NCBI RefSeq assembly: GCF_002742385.2
Contig: NZ_MJBI02000001.1
Location: 558,001 to 622,000, forward strand
Source: Macrococcoides goetzii
GTDB lineage: Bacteria > Bacillota > Bacilli > Staphylococcales > Staphylococcaceae
DNA: 64,000 nucleotides
Reading direction: 5' to 3'
Shown: piece after piece, positions 1 to 7,471 of the stretch
How positions within the stretch are numbered: position 1 is the first letter of the stretch
Layout: the number at the start of each line of letters is the position of its first letter
Notes under the pieces: generated by a model
The model's input: the letters and a program-made list of their open reading frames with translations, nothing else
Database searches by the model: none
Told to the model about the DNA's origin: nothing
Translations under genes and position numbers: made by a program

Positions 1-292
1 TTTTACCTTGATATGCTTTCAAAATGTAAATCGCCATAAGCAGTGATTTATTACCTTCTAACAAGTATGAAAGATTTACGAAACCCACGATATTATTATC
101 ATATGTAGCAACTAATAAAATTGACTTATCAATTCTTTTCTTAAGCATCTCCTCATTATAAGATTCATTTAGAAATTTGTTTTGAATGTCTGCTGGAATA
201 ATGCCCTCATACGTCTCGTGCCATGAAACCTTAGCTACTTCTTGAATTTCAGCAATGTCATCATATGTTGCTTTTCTAATGTAATATGTCAT
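1..292 (-). CDS. GNAT family N-acetyltransferase, N-terminal part (cut by window edge)
   Basis: The reading frame is open from an ATG at 292 to the window edge, so only the first 97 or so residues are visible. It starts MTYYIRKATYDDIAEIQEVA, the usual N-terminal strand and first helix of a GNAT acetyltransferase, followed by a WHETYEGIIP segment and a strand ILLVATYDNNIVGFVNL that matches the central GNAT sheet. The acetyl-CoA loop lies outside the window. A good ribosome site (GAGGTG) sits 6 bases upstream of the ATG. Enzymes of this type transfer acetyl groups to small amines or protein N-termini; the substrate cannot be told. It is the first gene of the accessory zone. Confidence 0.8.
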   Translation of the reverse strand, partial: MTYYIRKATYDDIAEIQEVAKVSWHETYEGIIPADIQNKFLNESYNEEMLKKRIDKSILLVATYDNNIVGFVNLSYLLEGNKSLLMAIYILKAYQGK

Positions 293-378
293 ATATATCA
301 CCTCAATCAACTAGAATTAAGTAAAAGTATATAGAATTTTTAGAATATTATTATAAAAAATCAAAGCTACCTATCAAA

Positions 379-789
379 TTAGCATTGATTTTCAACATTA
401 TCTAGCTTACTTTCAACAAAATATAAAATAAGATTATGCACTAATACCATTACAATTATAGTAACGACATTTAAATTAATTTTAGAAAAAAGACTATCAA
501 TGGCTACTAAAGAAAAATAGCTACAAATAACGCTGATAACTAACTTACTTAATATATTTAACGAATCTTCTTTATTGATTTTCAATATTACCTTTATTAT
601 TGTTTCAATAATTAAATCTAAAAATATTGAAATTACATAAACAATTATTAAGAATATAAGTAGTAAAAACAACAGTGATTCATACGAACTTTTAAAAGCA
701 TTTATTAGAAAAAGATCAATAATAAATGGCGACATTATTAGTAGTATCCCACCAATAACAAAACCTAAAGTAACCAATATATTTTTCAT
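379..789 (-). CDS. small integral membrane protein, unknown function
   Basis: The gene encodes 136 residues and starts MKNILVTLGFVIGGIL. Four hydrophobic segments can be seen, at about residues 5-28, 38-62, 78-98 and 104-124, with few charged residues between them. No catalytic motif or known family signature is recognised. The start has an upstream GGATGTGAGAT that can serve as a ribosome site. It lies 24 bases downstream of a Nudix gene on the same strand, so the two may be co-transcribed. The base composition is very AT-rich, like the rest of the accessory region. Confidence 0.6.
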   Translation of the reverse strand: MKNILVTLGFVIGGILLIMSPFIIDLFLINAFKSSYESLLFLLLIFLIIVYVISIFLDLIIETIIKVILKINKEDSLNILSKLVISVICSYFSLVAIDSLFSKINLNVVTIIVMVLVHNLILYFVESKLDNVENQC

Positions 790-813
790 ATCTCACATCC
801 TAATAACAAAATA

Positions 814-1245
814 TTATCGATACAAACTTTCATTCACAGCCCAAATATGATGATCGTGAAATAACAGATGTTCAAATTCATCAATTTTTAACCACACTAC
901 TTCATGATCTTCCTCTGATTGATTATTGATTTTTTCTAATAAGATGCATATATAAAAATTTCCATCATTTAATATTGGTTCGTTTTTTGAACTCATTAAG
1001 TATTGCTTTGCATTGCCGATATAATTGCCTATGGACACAGAATATCCGGTTTCTTCAAGCAATTCTCTTTCCAAACACTCCTGATCGCTTTCGTTATTTT
1101 CAATTCCTCCACCAGGAAGAAAGTAATGTCCTTTTCCATTCCTGACCGTTAAAACTTTCTCTTTTGCGTTATTTAAAATAACAGCATATACACTAGGAAT
1201 GTTTTTATAATTAAGATTTTCTATTTTTTCTCCAAATATTTTCAT
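814..1245 (-). CDS. Nudix hydrolase
   Basis: The 143-residue protein has a complete Nudix box at about residues 45-68: GGGIENNESD followed by ECLERELLEETGY, with the REXXEE core that binds the divalent cation. Nudix enzymes cleave a nucleoside diphosphate linked to another moiety. The N-terminal part (VYAVILNNAKEKVLTVRNGKGHYFLPGG) and the C-terminal VVWLKIDEFEHLLF strand fit the fold, and the length is normal. The substrate cannot be read from sequence; such genes are frequent in Firmicute accessory islands. A GAGGG ribosome site precedes the ATG. Confidence 0.85.
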   Translation of the reverse strand: MKIFGEKIENLNYKNIPSVYAVILNNAKEKVLTVRNGKGHYFLPGGGIENNESDQECLERELLEETGYSVSIGNYIGNAKQYLMSSKNEPILNDGNFYICILLEKINNQSEEDHEVVWLKIDEFEHLLFHDHHIWAVNESLYR

Positions 1246-1295
1246 TAGAATCCCTCGATTTTTTTAGAACTAAATATAAAACATTAGTATTCTAA

Positions 1296-2489
1296 TCATT
1301 CATTAACCAACTGAATCGCCTTTTCAAGTAAAACATCGCGTGATAATTCTTCAGTAGTCCATGGAATTGCGATATCTGGTGAAATTCCTTTTAAAGCCAT
1401 AGAGACACCATGGTCTAAACCGTTATATCTTGAATATGGACAAAGCAAGTCAAATTGGTCGTTTAAATAGAGATAACCACAATTTGAATAATCATTCATG
1501 CCTTTAGTAGCTCTTCCTATAACAGTCACAAATTCACTATGTTTAACGGTCTCAACAAAATTGTCACCTGAACTCCCGCATCTTTCATTAGCGATTACAA
1601 TTACTTTAATATCTTGAGCGATACCGTCCAGTACAATCGGTTCAATATCATCACTAAATTTGGTCACACCTTTACCATAGTTATCAGACATTCTTTTGCG
1701 ATATTCCTTAAACGCTTCCTTCGTCTCTCCCTCATCCATCTTCATCAAATCTTTATCCACTTTACTGATCATATAATCACAATATTTTTTTGAATAATTA
1801 AACGTTAAGCTGTAATCGATATTTAATATATATCCAGGGGGAAAGATGTATTCTAACAATGGAAAATATGCAAAGTCACTGCCACCTCTATTATCACGCA
1901 CATCAATAATAAATTTTTTACTACGTTTAAGTAAGTTACTATTTTTTTTAATGAGTTCATGTAATGCATTAACATTTTTAAAATCAGGTAATCTGATAAA
2001 TATGTAATCATCATGATTTTCTATTTTATATTCTTCATCATATAATTCATCATTAGACGCGATAAAGATATTTTTAACTTCTCCATTTTTTAAAGTTACA
2101 GTTTTATGTTTGCGAAGTACATTATGCCATTCGTATCTTTTAGGATTTGGATCAAATAATAAATCTGCTTCATTCTCAATTATATCTTGAATTGAGTGCT
2201 CACCTATTTTTATTATTTCACTACCAATCGTTATGTCTGGATCAATAGATTTTACAACAAACAGCCGATTATTATGGTTCTTACATAAGATTGATACTTT
2301 TTTTGTATTCAGTTTATCAACAATACGTAAATGAGGATCATGCAGTTTATTAAGCTGTTCAGTCACATCAGGAAAGAAATCATGAATATTTGAAAAATCC
2401 ATGGATGCAATTATATCTTTTTTATCATTAAATCCGACATATTCCTCAATTAAATATTTATTTAATAACTCGAGTTCACTTTTAAACAT
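1296..2489 (-). CDS. S41 family (C-terminal processing type) peptidase
   Basis: Starting at the ATG at 2489, which has GGAGGG seven bases upstream (an in-frame GTG at 2501 is less likely), the protein has 397 residues. The C-terminal half carries peptidase S41 signatures: a strand ending FIIDVRDNRGGSD near residue 200 and IVIANERCGSSGDNFVETVK near residue 305, where the serine of the GSSGDN motif is the expected nucleophile. ATKGMNDYSN and LKGISPDIAIPWT further along resemble the end of the S41 core. No signal peptide or membrane segment is present, so a cytoplasmic protein is inferred, unlike the exported CtpA types. A central PDZ-like stretch (GSEIIKIGEHSIQDIIE, about residues 89-106) supports the family. 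The substrate is unknown. Confidence 0.8.
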   Translation of the reverse strand: MFKSELELLNKYLIEEYVGFNDKKDIIASMDFSNIHDFFPDVTEQLNKLHDPHLRIVDKLNTKKVSILCKNHNNRLFVVKSIDPDITIGSEIIKIGEHSIQDIIENEADLLFDPNPKRYEWHNVLRKHKTVTLKNGEVKNIFIASNDELYDEEYKIENHDDYIFIRLPDFKNVNALHELIKKNSNLLKRSKKFIIDVRDNRGGSDFAYFPLLEYIFPPGYILNIDYSLTFNYSKKYCDYMISKVDKDLMKMDEGETKEAFKEYRKRMSDNYGKGVTKFSDDIEPIVLDGIAQDIKVIVIANERCGSSGDNFVETVKHSEFVTVIGRATKGMNDYSNCGYLYLNDQFDLLCPYSRYNGLDHGVSMALKGISPDIAIPWTTEELSRDVLLEKAIQLVNE

Positions 2490-2615
2490 TATACCCTCCA
2501 CCCTGTTAAATATACAGAATATTCAAATATAATTATATAATAATCATGATTAGTTGACACTAAACAAATTAAACGATCGCCCCTTTTCTAATAAAGAGTT
2601 ATATAGTAAGCAAAA

Positions 2616-2647
2616 AAGTACTTCTCGATTATCATCGAAAAGCACTT
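2616..2647 (-). terminator. rho-independent terminator
   Basis: A 14-base imperfect stem with a 4-base loop (2616-2629 with 2634-2647) is followed on the minus strand by a run of Ts. It lies 90 bases past the stop of the DUF4143 ATPase gene. The stem resembles the terminator at 10629-10658 next to another fossil attachment site. Confidence 0.7.
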
Positions 2648-2738
2648 AAATTTTATGAAATTATTTAACTATAAAATTATGCTGGACACTAGTTAATATT
2701 TAAACTTATTAGTAATAAGTTTGTATATTATCAAAAGA

Positions 2739-3959
2739 TTAGCTATTGCTATCAGTACTTTTTAAAAAATCTATAATATTCATATGAATAATACCATCAT
2801 GACTAAAATCTAATTGGTCCATAGATAGAACATATTTTGGATAATTATCATTAATCATTGAAAGACTTTTAAATTCACGTTCAATCGTAGATGGACTTGC
2901 TAACAAATAACTTACCTGGATATATAATTTGTCTTGATGCTTTTGTGCAACAAAATCCACTTCTAAATCATTGACTTTTCCAATTTTTACTTCGTAACCT
3001 CTTGATTGCATTTCATTTAAAACAATGTTTTCTAATACTTTTTCAATTGATTGAGTATTAGAGTATCCAAGTGCTTCACGGAACCCGTGATCTGATAAAT
3101 AGTATTTTTCATCTACTTTTAATACTTTTTTACCTATCAAATCTTCTCTCACAATTTTCTGAATTACAAAAGCTTCTTCTAACATTCTTAAGTAAGAAAG
3201 TACAGTATCCACAGATACTTTCCTTTGCTCACTTTTCAAAAATTTTACAATACTTAATGCAGAAAAGGTACTGCCAATATTTTGAATAACAAATCTTAGT
3301 ATGCGATTAAACAAATCAACATCTCTTATTTTATTATATTCCAATACGTCTTTAACAATAACTGTGTTATATACATCCATTAAATATTTTAAAGTAGCTT
3401 CTTTCTCTAAATCAAAATACTTAATGAAAGGCATTCCTCCAAACTGTACAAATGCATTAAATAAAGCTTGTTCAGTTAAATTGAGATGTGCTAATAAATG
3501 TTTATATTCTTTAAAAGTAAAAGGCTGAATATGAAAATTAACGGTTCTACCAGCTAACACCGTTGAAATATCAGTCGATAAAAGCTTTGAATTTGACCCA
3601 GTGATATAAATATCAGCATTGAAATCAACTCTGAAAACATTAATTGCTTTTTCCCATTCACTTACAAGTTGTATTTCATCAAAAAATAAATATATGCGGT
3701 CATCCTTGTTAAAACGCTCTGAAACAAGATTAACTAGTTTTTGAGCATTATTAATAGATAATCCGTCTTTTGATTCGAAATTAAGAAATAAAATATGTTC
3801 ATCTTTAATGTGAGAAAGCAATTCATATCTAATCATTTCTAAAAGCGTCGATTTACCGACACGTCGTAAACCTGTTAAAACTTTTACAATCGGTTTATCT
3901 ACAAAACGGCTAATGCTATTGAGATATTGAACTCTAGTAATATAATCCAAAATACGCAC
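2739..3959 (-). CDS. AAA-family ATPase with DUF4143 domain
   Basis: The 406-residue protein opens with an ATPase domain: Walker A GLRRVGKSTLLE at about residues 31-42, Walker B IYLFFDEIQ near residue 94, and a sensor-like DIYITGSNSKLLS near 116. The second half matches DUF4143: GGMPFIKYFD near 173, a winged-helix-like stretch at about 215-265, and a C-terminal restriction-nuclease-like strand set (EVKIGKVNDLEVDFVAQ...LYIQVSYLL, about 323-355) containing the D...Q.. pattern usual for this family. Proteins of this type are widespread, often accessory, and mostly uncharacterised. The gene stands alone between a terminator and two perfect palindromes at 3965 and 4003 that probably control it. Confidence 0.85.
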   Translation of the reverse strand: MRILDYITRVQYLNSISRFVDKPIVKVLTGLRRVGKSTLLEMIRYELLSHIKDEHILFLNFESKDGLSINNAQKLVNLVSERFNKDDRIYLFFDEIQLVSEWEKAINVFRVDFNADIYITGSNSKLLSTDISTVLAGRTVNFHIQPFTFKEYKHLLAHLNLTEQALFNAFVQFGGMPFIKYFDLEKEATLKYLMDVYNTVIVKDVLEYNKIRDVDLFNRILRFVIQNIGSTFSALSIVKFLKSEQRKVSVDTVLSYLRMLEEAFVIQKIVREDLIGKKVLKVDEKYYLSDHGFREALGYSNTQSIEKVLENIVLNEMQSRGYEVKIGKVNDLEVDFVAQKHQDKLYIQVSYLLASPSTIEREFKSLSMINDNYPKYVLSMDQLDFSHDGIIHMNIIDFLKSTDSNS

Positions 3960-3964
3960 CTCCT

Positions 3965-3984
3965 ATTTCGATTATAATCGAAAT
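3965..3984. promoter_or_regulatory. perfect 20-bp palindrome, putative operator 1
   Basis: This is a perfect inverted repeat centred on TCGATTATAATCGA, directly upstream of the DUF4143 ATPase start at 3959. It overlaps the place expected for the ribosome site or the transcript start. The same 18-bp core (TTTCGATTATAATCGAAA) recurs at 4003-4026 with centres exactly 40 bp apart. A dimeric regulator binding both sites is an inference. Confidence 0.6.
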
Positions 3985-4002
3985 CAAAGAAGAAAACAAT
4001 TA

Positions 4003-4026
4003 GCGTTTCGATTATAATCGAAACGC
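4003..4026. promoter_or_regulatory. perfect 24-bp palindrome, putative operator 2
   Basis: A second perfect inverted repeat shares the 18-bp core of the palindrome at 3965-3984 and is extended by GC pairs at each end. The 40-bp spacing between centres is close to four helical turns, so both sites face the same side of the DNA. There is no run of Ts on either side, which speaks against a terminator. Confidence 0.6.
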
Positions 4027-4174
4027 AAGCTATTTGATACAGTACCAATATAGTATTGCTTTCATAAAACCATTACTTGTATTTCTTGCGCACTAAAATG
4101 CGCTACCAAACGCAAAGTTGATGTAATTTGCGTAACAAATCTCTATGCTAACAAGTTTGCAAGAGTTTTGACAC

Positions 4175-4377
4175 TTAACGTTTTGAGAACTGTGGTGAGT
4201 GACTGACGTTTTAAACCTGACTTTTTACGTTCAAAAACCTTTTGAGTTTCGTACAGTTGTATAGACTGTTGTAAGTCTTAATATTAAAGGAATTCTGATT
4301 TTTTCGATTGCATAGAATTTCATCAAATATTACTCAGGGGTAACTAAAGGGTAACTAAATAAACTGCTGGCCGGTAG
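4175..4377 (-). repeat. fossil attachment site A: degraded rpsI 3' end plus island terminal sequence
   Basis: On the minus strand, 4232-4175 resembles the last codons of rpsI (ribosomal protein S9): it reads ERKKSGLK and then, in a broken frame, the bases that encode SPQFLKR in copy D at 18210. Next to it (4233-4377) lies a terminal sequence shared with 4891-5017 and 10801-10935, including GTACAGTTGTATAGACTGT, a TTTTTTCGATTGCATAGAATT block and two direct GGGTAACTAAA repeats (4337-4360). The repeats look like arm-type integrase binding sites, which is an inference. The rest of the 3960-4538 gap holds the two palindromes and a short hairpin at 4441-4463. Confidence 0.65.
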
Positions 4378-4471
4378 TTTTTATATACCTAAAATATATT
4401 ATTTGAAGCTGCATATACTTAATACATTTCAAATCAAAGAGAGTATACAATTTTTGTATACTCCCTTATTT

Positions 4472-4880
4472 TCAAAGTGCATTTTTAATTCTCGTAAAAT
4501 TATATATTAATATTATTTCTTCCTCAGATAATTCATCCTCAAAATATGAATTGATTATAATCATCATTATTTATCATAATATTTTCTTTTTGTATTTCTA
4601 AAATTTTCAATGGCAGATAATCAGTTAATATTCTATCTCCAAATTTAATTTTTGAAAATATTTTGTAACCATTTTTCTCCCAATTATCGAAATATATTTT
4701 ATGTGCTTCTTTCAAAGTTATTTTTTGTTTATGCTGAGATGCTATATTGTCATCATCGAAGCCAAACTGAAACCCACAACATGAGCAGATTTCAAAAGAA
4801 GCATTAAAGATATTATCGTCAAAAAATTTGTATGGCTCTTCTTCTAACTGATTATATCCACAAACAGGACAAATATACAT
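4472..4880 (-). CDS. cysteine-rich zinc-ribbon-like protein (CPCC type), probable 3' frameshift
   Basis: From the ATG at 4880 (GAGGTG ribosome site) an uninterrupted frame runs to a TGA at 4539, giving 113 residues. Two CXXC pairs, CPVCGYNQ at residue 4 and CSCCGFQFGFDD near residue 33, suggest one zinc site, as in small CPCC cysteine-rich bacterial proteins. Past the TGA another frame continues SYFEDELSEEEIILIYNFTR to a stop at 4472-4474. This looks like a natural acidic, helical C-terminus lost by a one-base shift near 4545. The gene is the only cargo between fossil end sequences A and B. The function is unknown; related proteins often sit near toxin or immunity genes. Confidence 0.55.
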
Positions 4881-4890
4881 TTTTTCACCT

Positions 4891-5017
4891 CAAAGAACTT
4901 TAGGATATCGTACATATAGATATTTAAGGATTTCTGATTTTTTCGATTGCATAGAATTGCATCAAATATCACTTAGGGGTAACTAAAGGGTAACTAAATA
5001 AACTGCTGGCCGGTGGT
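4891..5017. repeat. island terminal sequence, copy B
   Basis: This is about 125 bp closely related to 4242-4377 and 10801-10935. It begins AAAGAACTTTAGGATATCG, contains the TTTTTTCGATTGCATAGAATT block, and has two GGGTAACTAAA repeats at 4976-4999 before GCTGGCCGGTGG. Unlike copies A and C it has no rpsI tail beside it, and part of the CAGTTGTATAGACTG segment is missing. It directly abuts the start of the zinc-ribbon gene and precedes the 3' end of the next gene. Confidence 0.7.
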
Positions 5018-5019
5018 AT

Positions 5020-5727
5020 TTATAATTCTATGTAATATAATTTCTCAGTATTACTCCAATTATTATTAATAAAAACTCCTTTGAAAATTTGATTATTATG
5101 TTTAACATATTCTTTTAACGTCAACTCAAATTGTTTAATCTCTTCTATGTCTCCTGAAAAACAATATATAAATAAATATAAATTTTGAAAGTTTTTATAG
5201 TCTTTTGCCTTTATCTCTTTTACTTTATATTGCTCCAACATTAGAGAAGGTAATTCAGATACCCATTCTGCTACCACAGGTATAAATTTAAAATATCCTT
5301 CTGAATCTAAGCATGTTAACAAATGAGAATCTGTAAAATAAATTTTATCTTTCTTTTTAAGTGTACTCAATTCTTGTCTAGAATAAATAAATTTAGGATG
5401 CCCATCCTTTAAGTAGACGGGATTCTGTTCGAGGAACTCAATAAAATATTCATTATCTAAGCTTAATAAATCATCAAAATCCATAATGTTATAAGCATAC
5501 GATTTAAACATCTTGTGATATTCAATAATTGATTTGCCTATGAGATTAAAATTCTTTATTAATCCTTGGAACTCTACAATCGTGACTTCTATACCTATTT
5601 CATTTTTAATATCTTGTAAATCCGGTTTATCACTTATAACTAAATTACCAAACTCGTTTGTATTAAAATTATTTAATAATTGCATTGCTTTTCGTTCAAT
5701 GTTTTTATTATCAAAAAATCCTCTCAT
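5020..5727 (-). CDS. hypothetical protein, possible PD-(D/E)XK nuclease-like fold
   Basis: The protein has 235 residues and no confident family. Near residues 32-52 it reads SDKPDLQD...NEIGIEVTIVEF. A PD followed about 12 residues later by GIEVT is seen in many predicted restriction-like (PD-(D/E)XK) proteins of accessory regions, where PD and the E of EVT would be metal ligands; no clear following lysine is seen. The rest is rich in aromatic and acidic residues with no membrane segment. The ATG has a GAAAGGGAAA ribosome site. The gene lies at the left end of the 5-10.6 kb module, just inside copy B. The nuclease reading is tentative. Confidence 0.5.
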   Translation of the reverse strand: MRGFFDNKNIERKAMQLLNNFNTNEFGNLVISDKPDLQDIKNEIGIEVTIVEFQGLIKNFNLIGKSIIEYHKMFKSYAYNIMDFDDLLSLDNEYFIEFLEQNPVYLKDGHPKFIYSRQELSTLKKKDKIYFTDSHLLTCLDSEGYFKFIPVVAEWVSELPSLMLEQYKVKEIKAKDYKNFQNLYLFIYCFSGDIEEIKQFELTLKEYVKHNNQIFKGVFINNNWSNTEKLYYIEL

Positions 5728-5785
5728 GCATTTCCCTTTCCAGTCAGCTGTATAGCTTATAAACGTGTAATTTATCTATTACTTT

Positions 5786-6535
5786 TTATTCCTGTTTTAA
5801 ATAATCAATATAATCTTTAAAATTTTTAGCTTCTTGTAAATATTTGTCTGGTATTAAATTTTGATTATTATCGTACAATTCATATACTAAATTTAGTAAC
5901 TCATTGAAATCTGATTTATTATTTTTCATCCAATTTAATCCTTCTAGCTTAGAAATCAACTCACCTTTTTCGTGAAAATAATAACTTCTACATAAATTCA
6001 TAATCGTATCAACATTGTTTAATGGTGCATCTGATTCATCATAGATTAAACTATCGATAAACTCTTGTTCACTAATAACAGGAAATACATCTTTAATTTC
6101 TGGACCACACACAACTATTCCTTGAACACTAAGATTCATTATATGACTTGCTAAATCTGGATCTAACTTTTCTTTATTCGTCGTTACTTGCCATTTGTTT
6201 TCTTCAAAATACTTGTACCAGTATGGCGAGTAATGAAATTCATAAGAATAAGGATGACTTTCTTCAAATAACTTGTGTATATTTAAAAATGATATTTCTA
6301 TCTCTTTCTTAGGCCCTTTATCTTTTAATGTAATAAACAAATTTAATAAATCTTCTTTTTGTTTTACAGACAAACTTTTATTAATCAAAACTATCATATC
6401 AATATATGATCTTTCCCATTTAAAAGTACCTTGAGCATATGATCCATGTATATAGATTCCTAAAAGTTCATCCGGTAATATATCATTTATACCAATTCTG
6501 ACAGTCTCAATATAATTTTCTATAATATTAGACAT
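5786..6535 (-). CDS. AadA/ANT(9)-like aminoglycoside nucleotidyltransferase with altered catalytic motif
   Basis: Starting at the ATG at 6535 (AAGG nine bases upstream), the protein has 249 residues. The N-terminal nucleotidyltransferase motif reads GIYIHGSYAQGTFKW followed by ERSYIDMIVLI. The family norm is SDIDLIV, so the first catalytic aspartate is replaced by tyrosine (codon TAT where GAT is expected). The C-terminal part, MNLCRSYYFHEKGELISK followed by LEGLNWM, matches the helical domain of AadA/Spc-type spectinomycin or streptomycin adenylyltransferases. Loss of one of two metal-binding aspartates would be expected to abolish adenylylation. The gene overlaps the end of the upstream ant(6)-like gene by 8 bases, an operon arrangement. 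Confidence 0.75.
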   Translation of the reverse strand: MSNIIENYIETVRIGINDILPDELLGIYIHGSYAQGTFKWERSYIDMIVLINKSLSVKQKEDLLNLFITLKDKGPKKEIEISFLNIHKLFEESHPYSYEFHYSPYWYKYFEENKWQVTTNKEKLDPDLASHIMNLSVQGIVVCGPEIKDVFPVISEQEFIDSLIYDESDAPLNNVDTIMNLCRSYYFHEKGELISKLEGLNWMKNNKSDFNELLNLVYELYDNNQNLIPDKYLQEAKNFKDYIDYLKQE

Positions 6536-7385
6536 GTGAATCATCCTTAGTTTTTAAAATATTAGCCATATAAAACTTTACAGCGTTATATTCTACTTTG
6601 TTATATTTAATATCCTGTTTCAAAGCTATTTTAGTTGCGAGTTCGTTTGTTTGTTCAACGATTAGTTTGATATTTTCTTCAATAGATTCTAGACTGACAT
6701 TACAACTGATTTTTATTAAACTATCTTTTATCTCTTCATGTTCTAAAATATGTTGATTCACTTTTCCAAAGTTATATTCTTCTAAATCTTTTTTCGATAA
6801 AATATACTGTTTTATTAATTTAATAAACGCATTTTTTACTGGATTGGCTAGCATATATTCTGCATACATAAAGTCTTTTCTAGCAATTCCTTTAATGACA
6901 TAGGTGCTAACCCAATATATTTCGTTAACAATCTTATTGAATTCGTACTGTGTAGCTACTTTGGTTACGTACATTTCTTCTTCTTTATTAAAATTGAATT
7001 GTTGATAATTTCCTGTTTTATCTAACAAAACTTTAGAATAGGCATCATCTATATATTCCAAGATACTATCTGGTTGCATCAATCTTAAATCAATTCTTGT
7101 CATATTTCGAAATTGCATCAGATAACCATACACATTATAATGTTTCCTATCAAGTTCAAAGTCCGGTTCCTGCATAATTAAGATATCACCAAACTGCTTA
7201 TGTCAATCTTTATCTTTGATAATTTCATTAATATGTCTTGTTACAAATATAATATCAAAATCCTGAAACTGGTCCTTCATACTATTTGGATTAGCTCTAG
7301 ATCCATTAAGTAATACTGCTTCAATACGGTCATCTTGTTTTGCTATTTCAAAAATCAATTCAAACATTTGTTTTTCTGTACGCAT
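6528..7385 (-). pseudogene. ANT(6)-type aminoglycoside 6-adenylyltransferase, interrupted by one in-frame TGA
   Basis: The frame from the ATG at 7385 (AGGTAGG ribosome site) begins MRTEKQMFELIFEIAKQDDR and carries LLNGSRANPNSMKDQF and QDFDIIFVT, the conserved start of ANT(6)/AadK enzymes with the GSR and DFD metal-binding residues. A TGA at 7203-7205 stops it. The same frame then continues HKQFGDILIMQEPDFELDRK to residue 285, with GYLMQFRNMTRIDLRL and the normal C-terminal helices. The TGA sits where relatives commonly have Trp, so one TGG-to-TGA change explains it. The total of about 285 codons equals the usual AadK length. Nothing else is broken, which suggests recent inactivation. Readthrough cannot be excluded. 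Confidence 0.85.
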
Positions 7386-7471
7386 CGTCATCCTACCTAG
7401 TTTAATAAAAATAAAAACTTCCCGGTTGCGTGTGCAAATTCAATCTATTGAAGTTTTATTCATAAATATAA

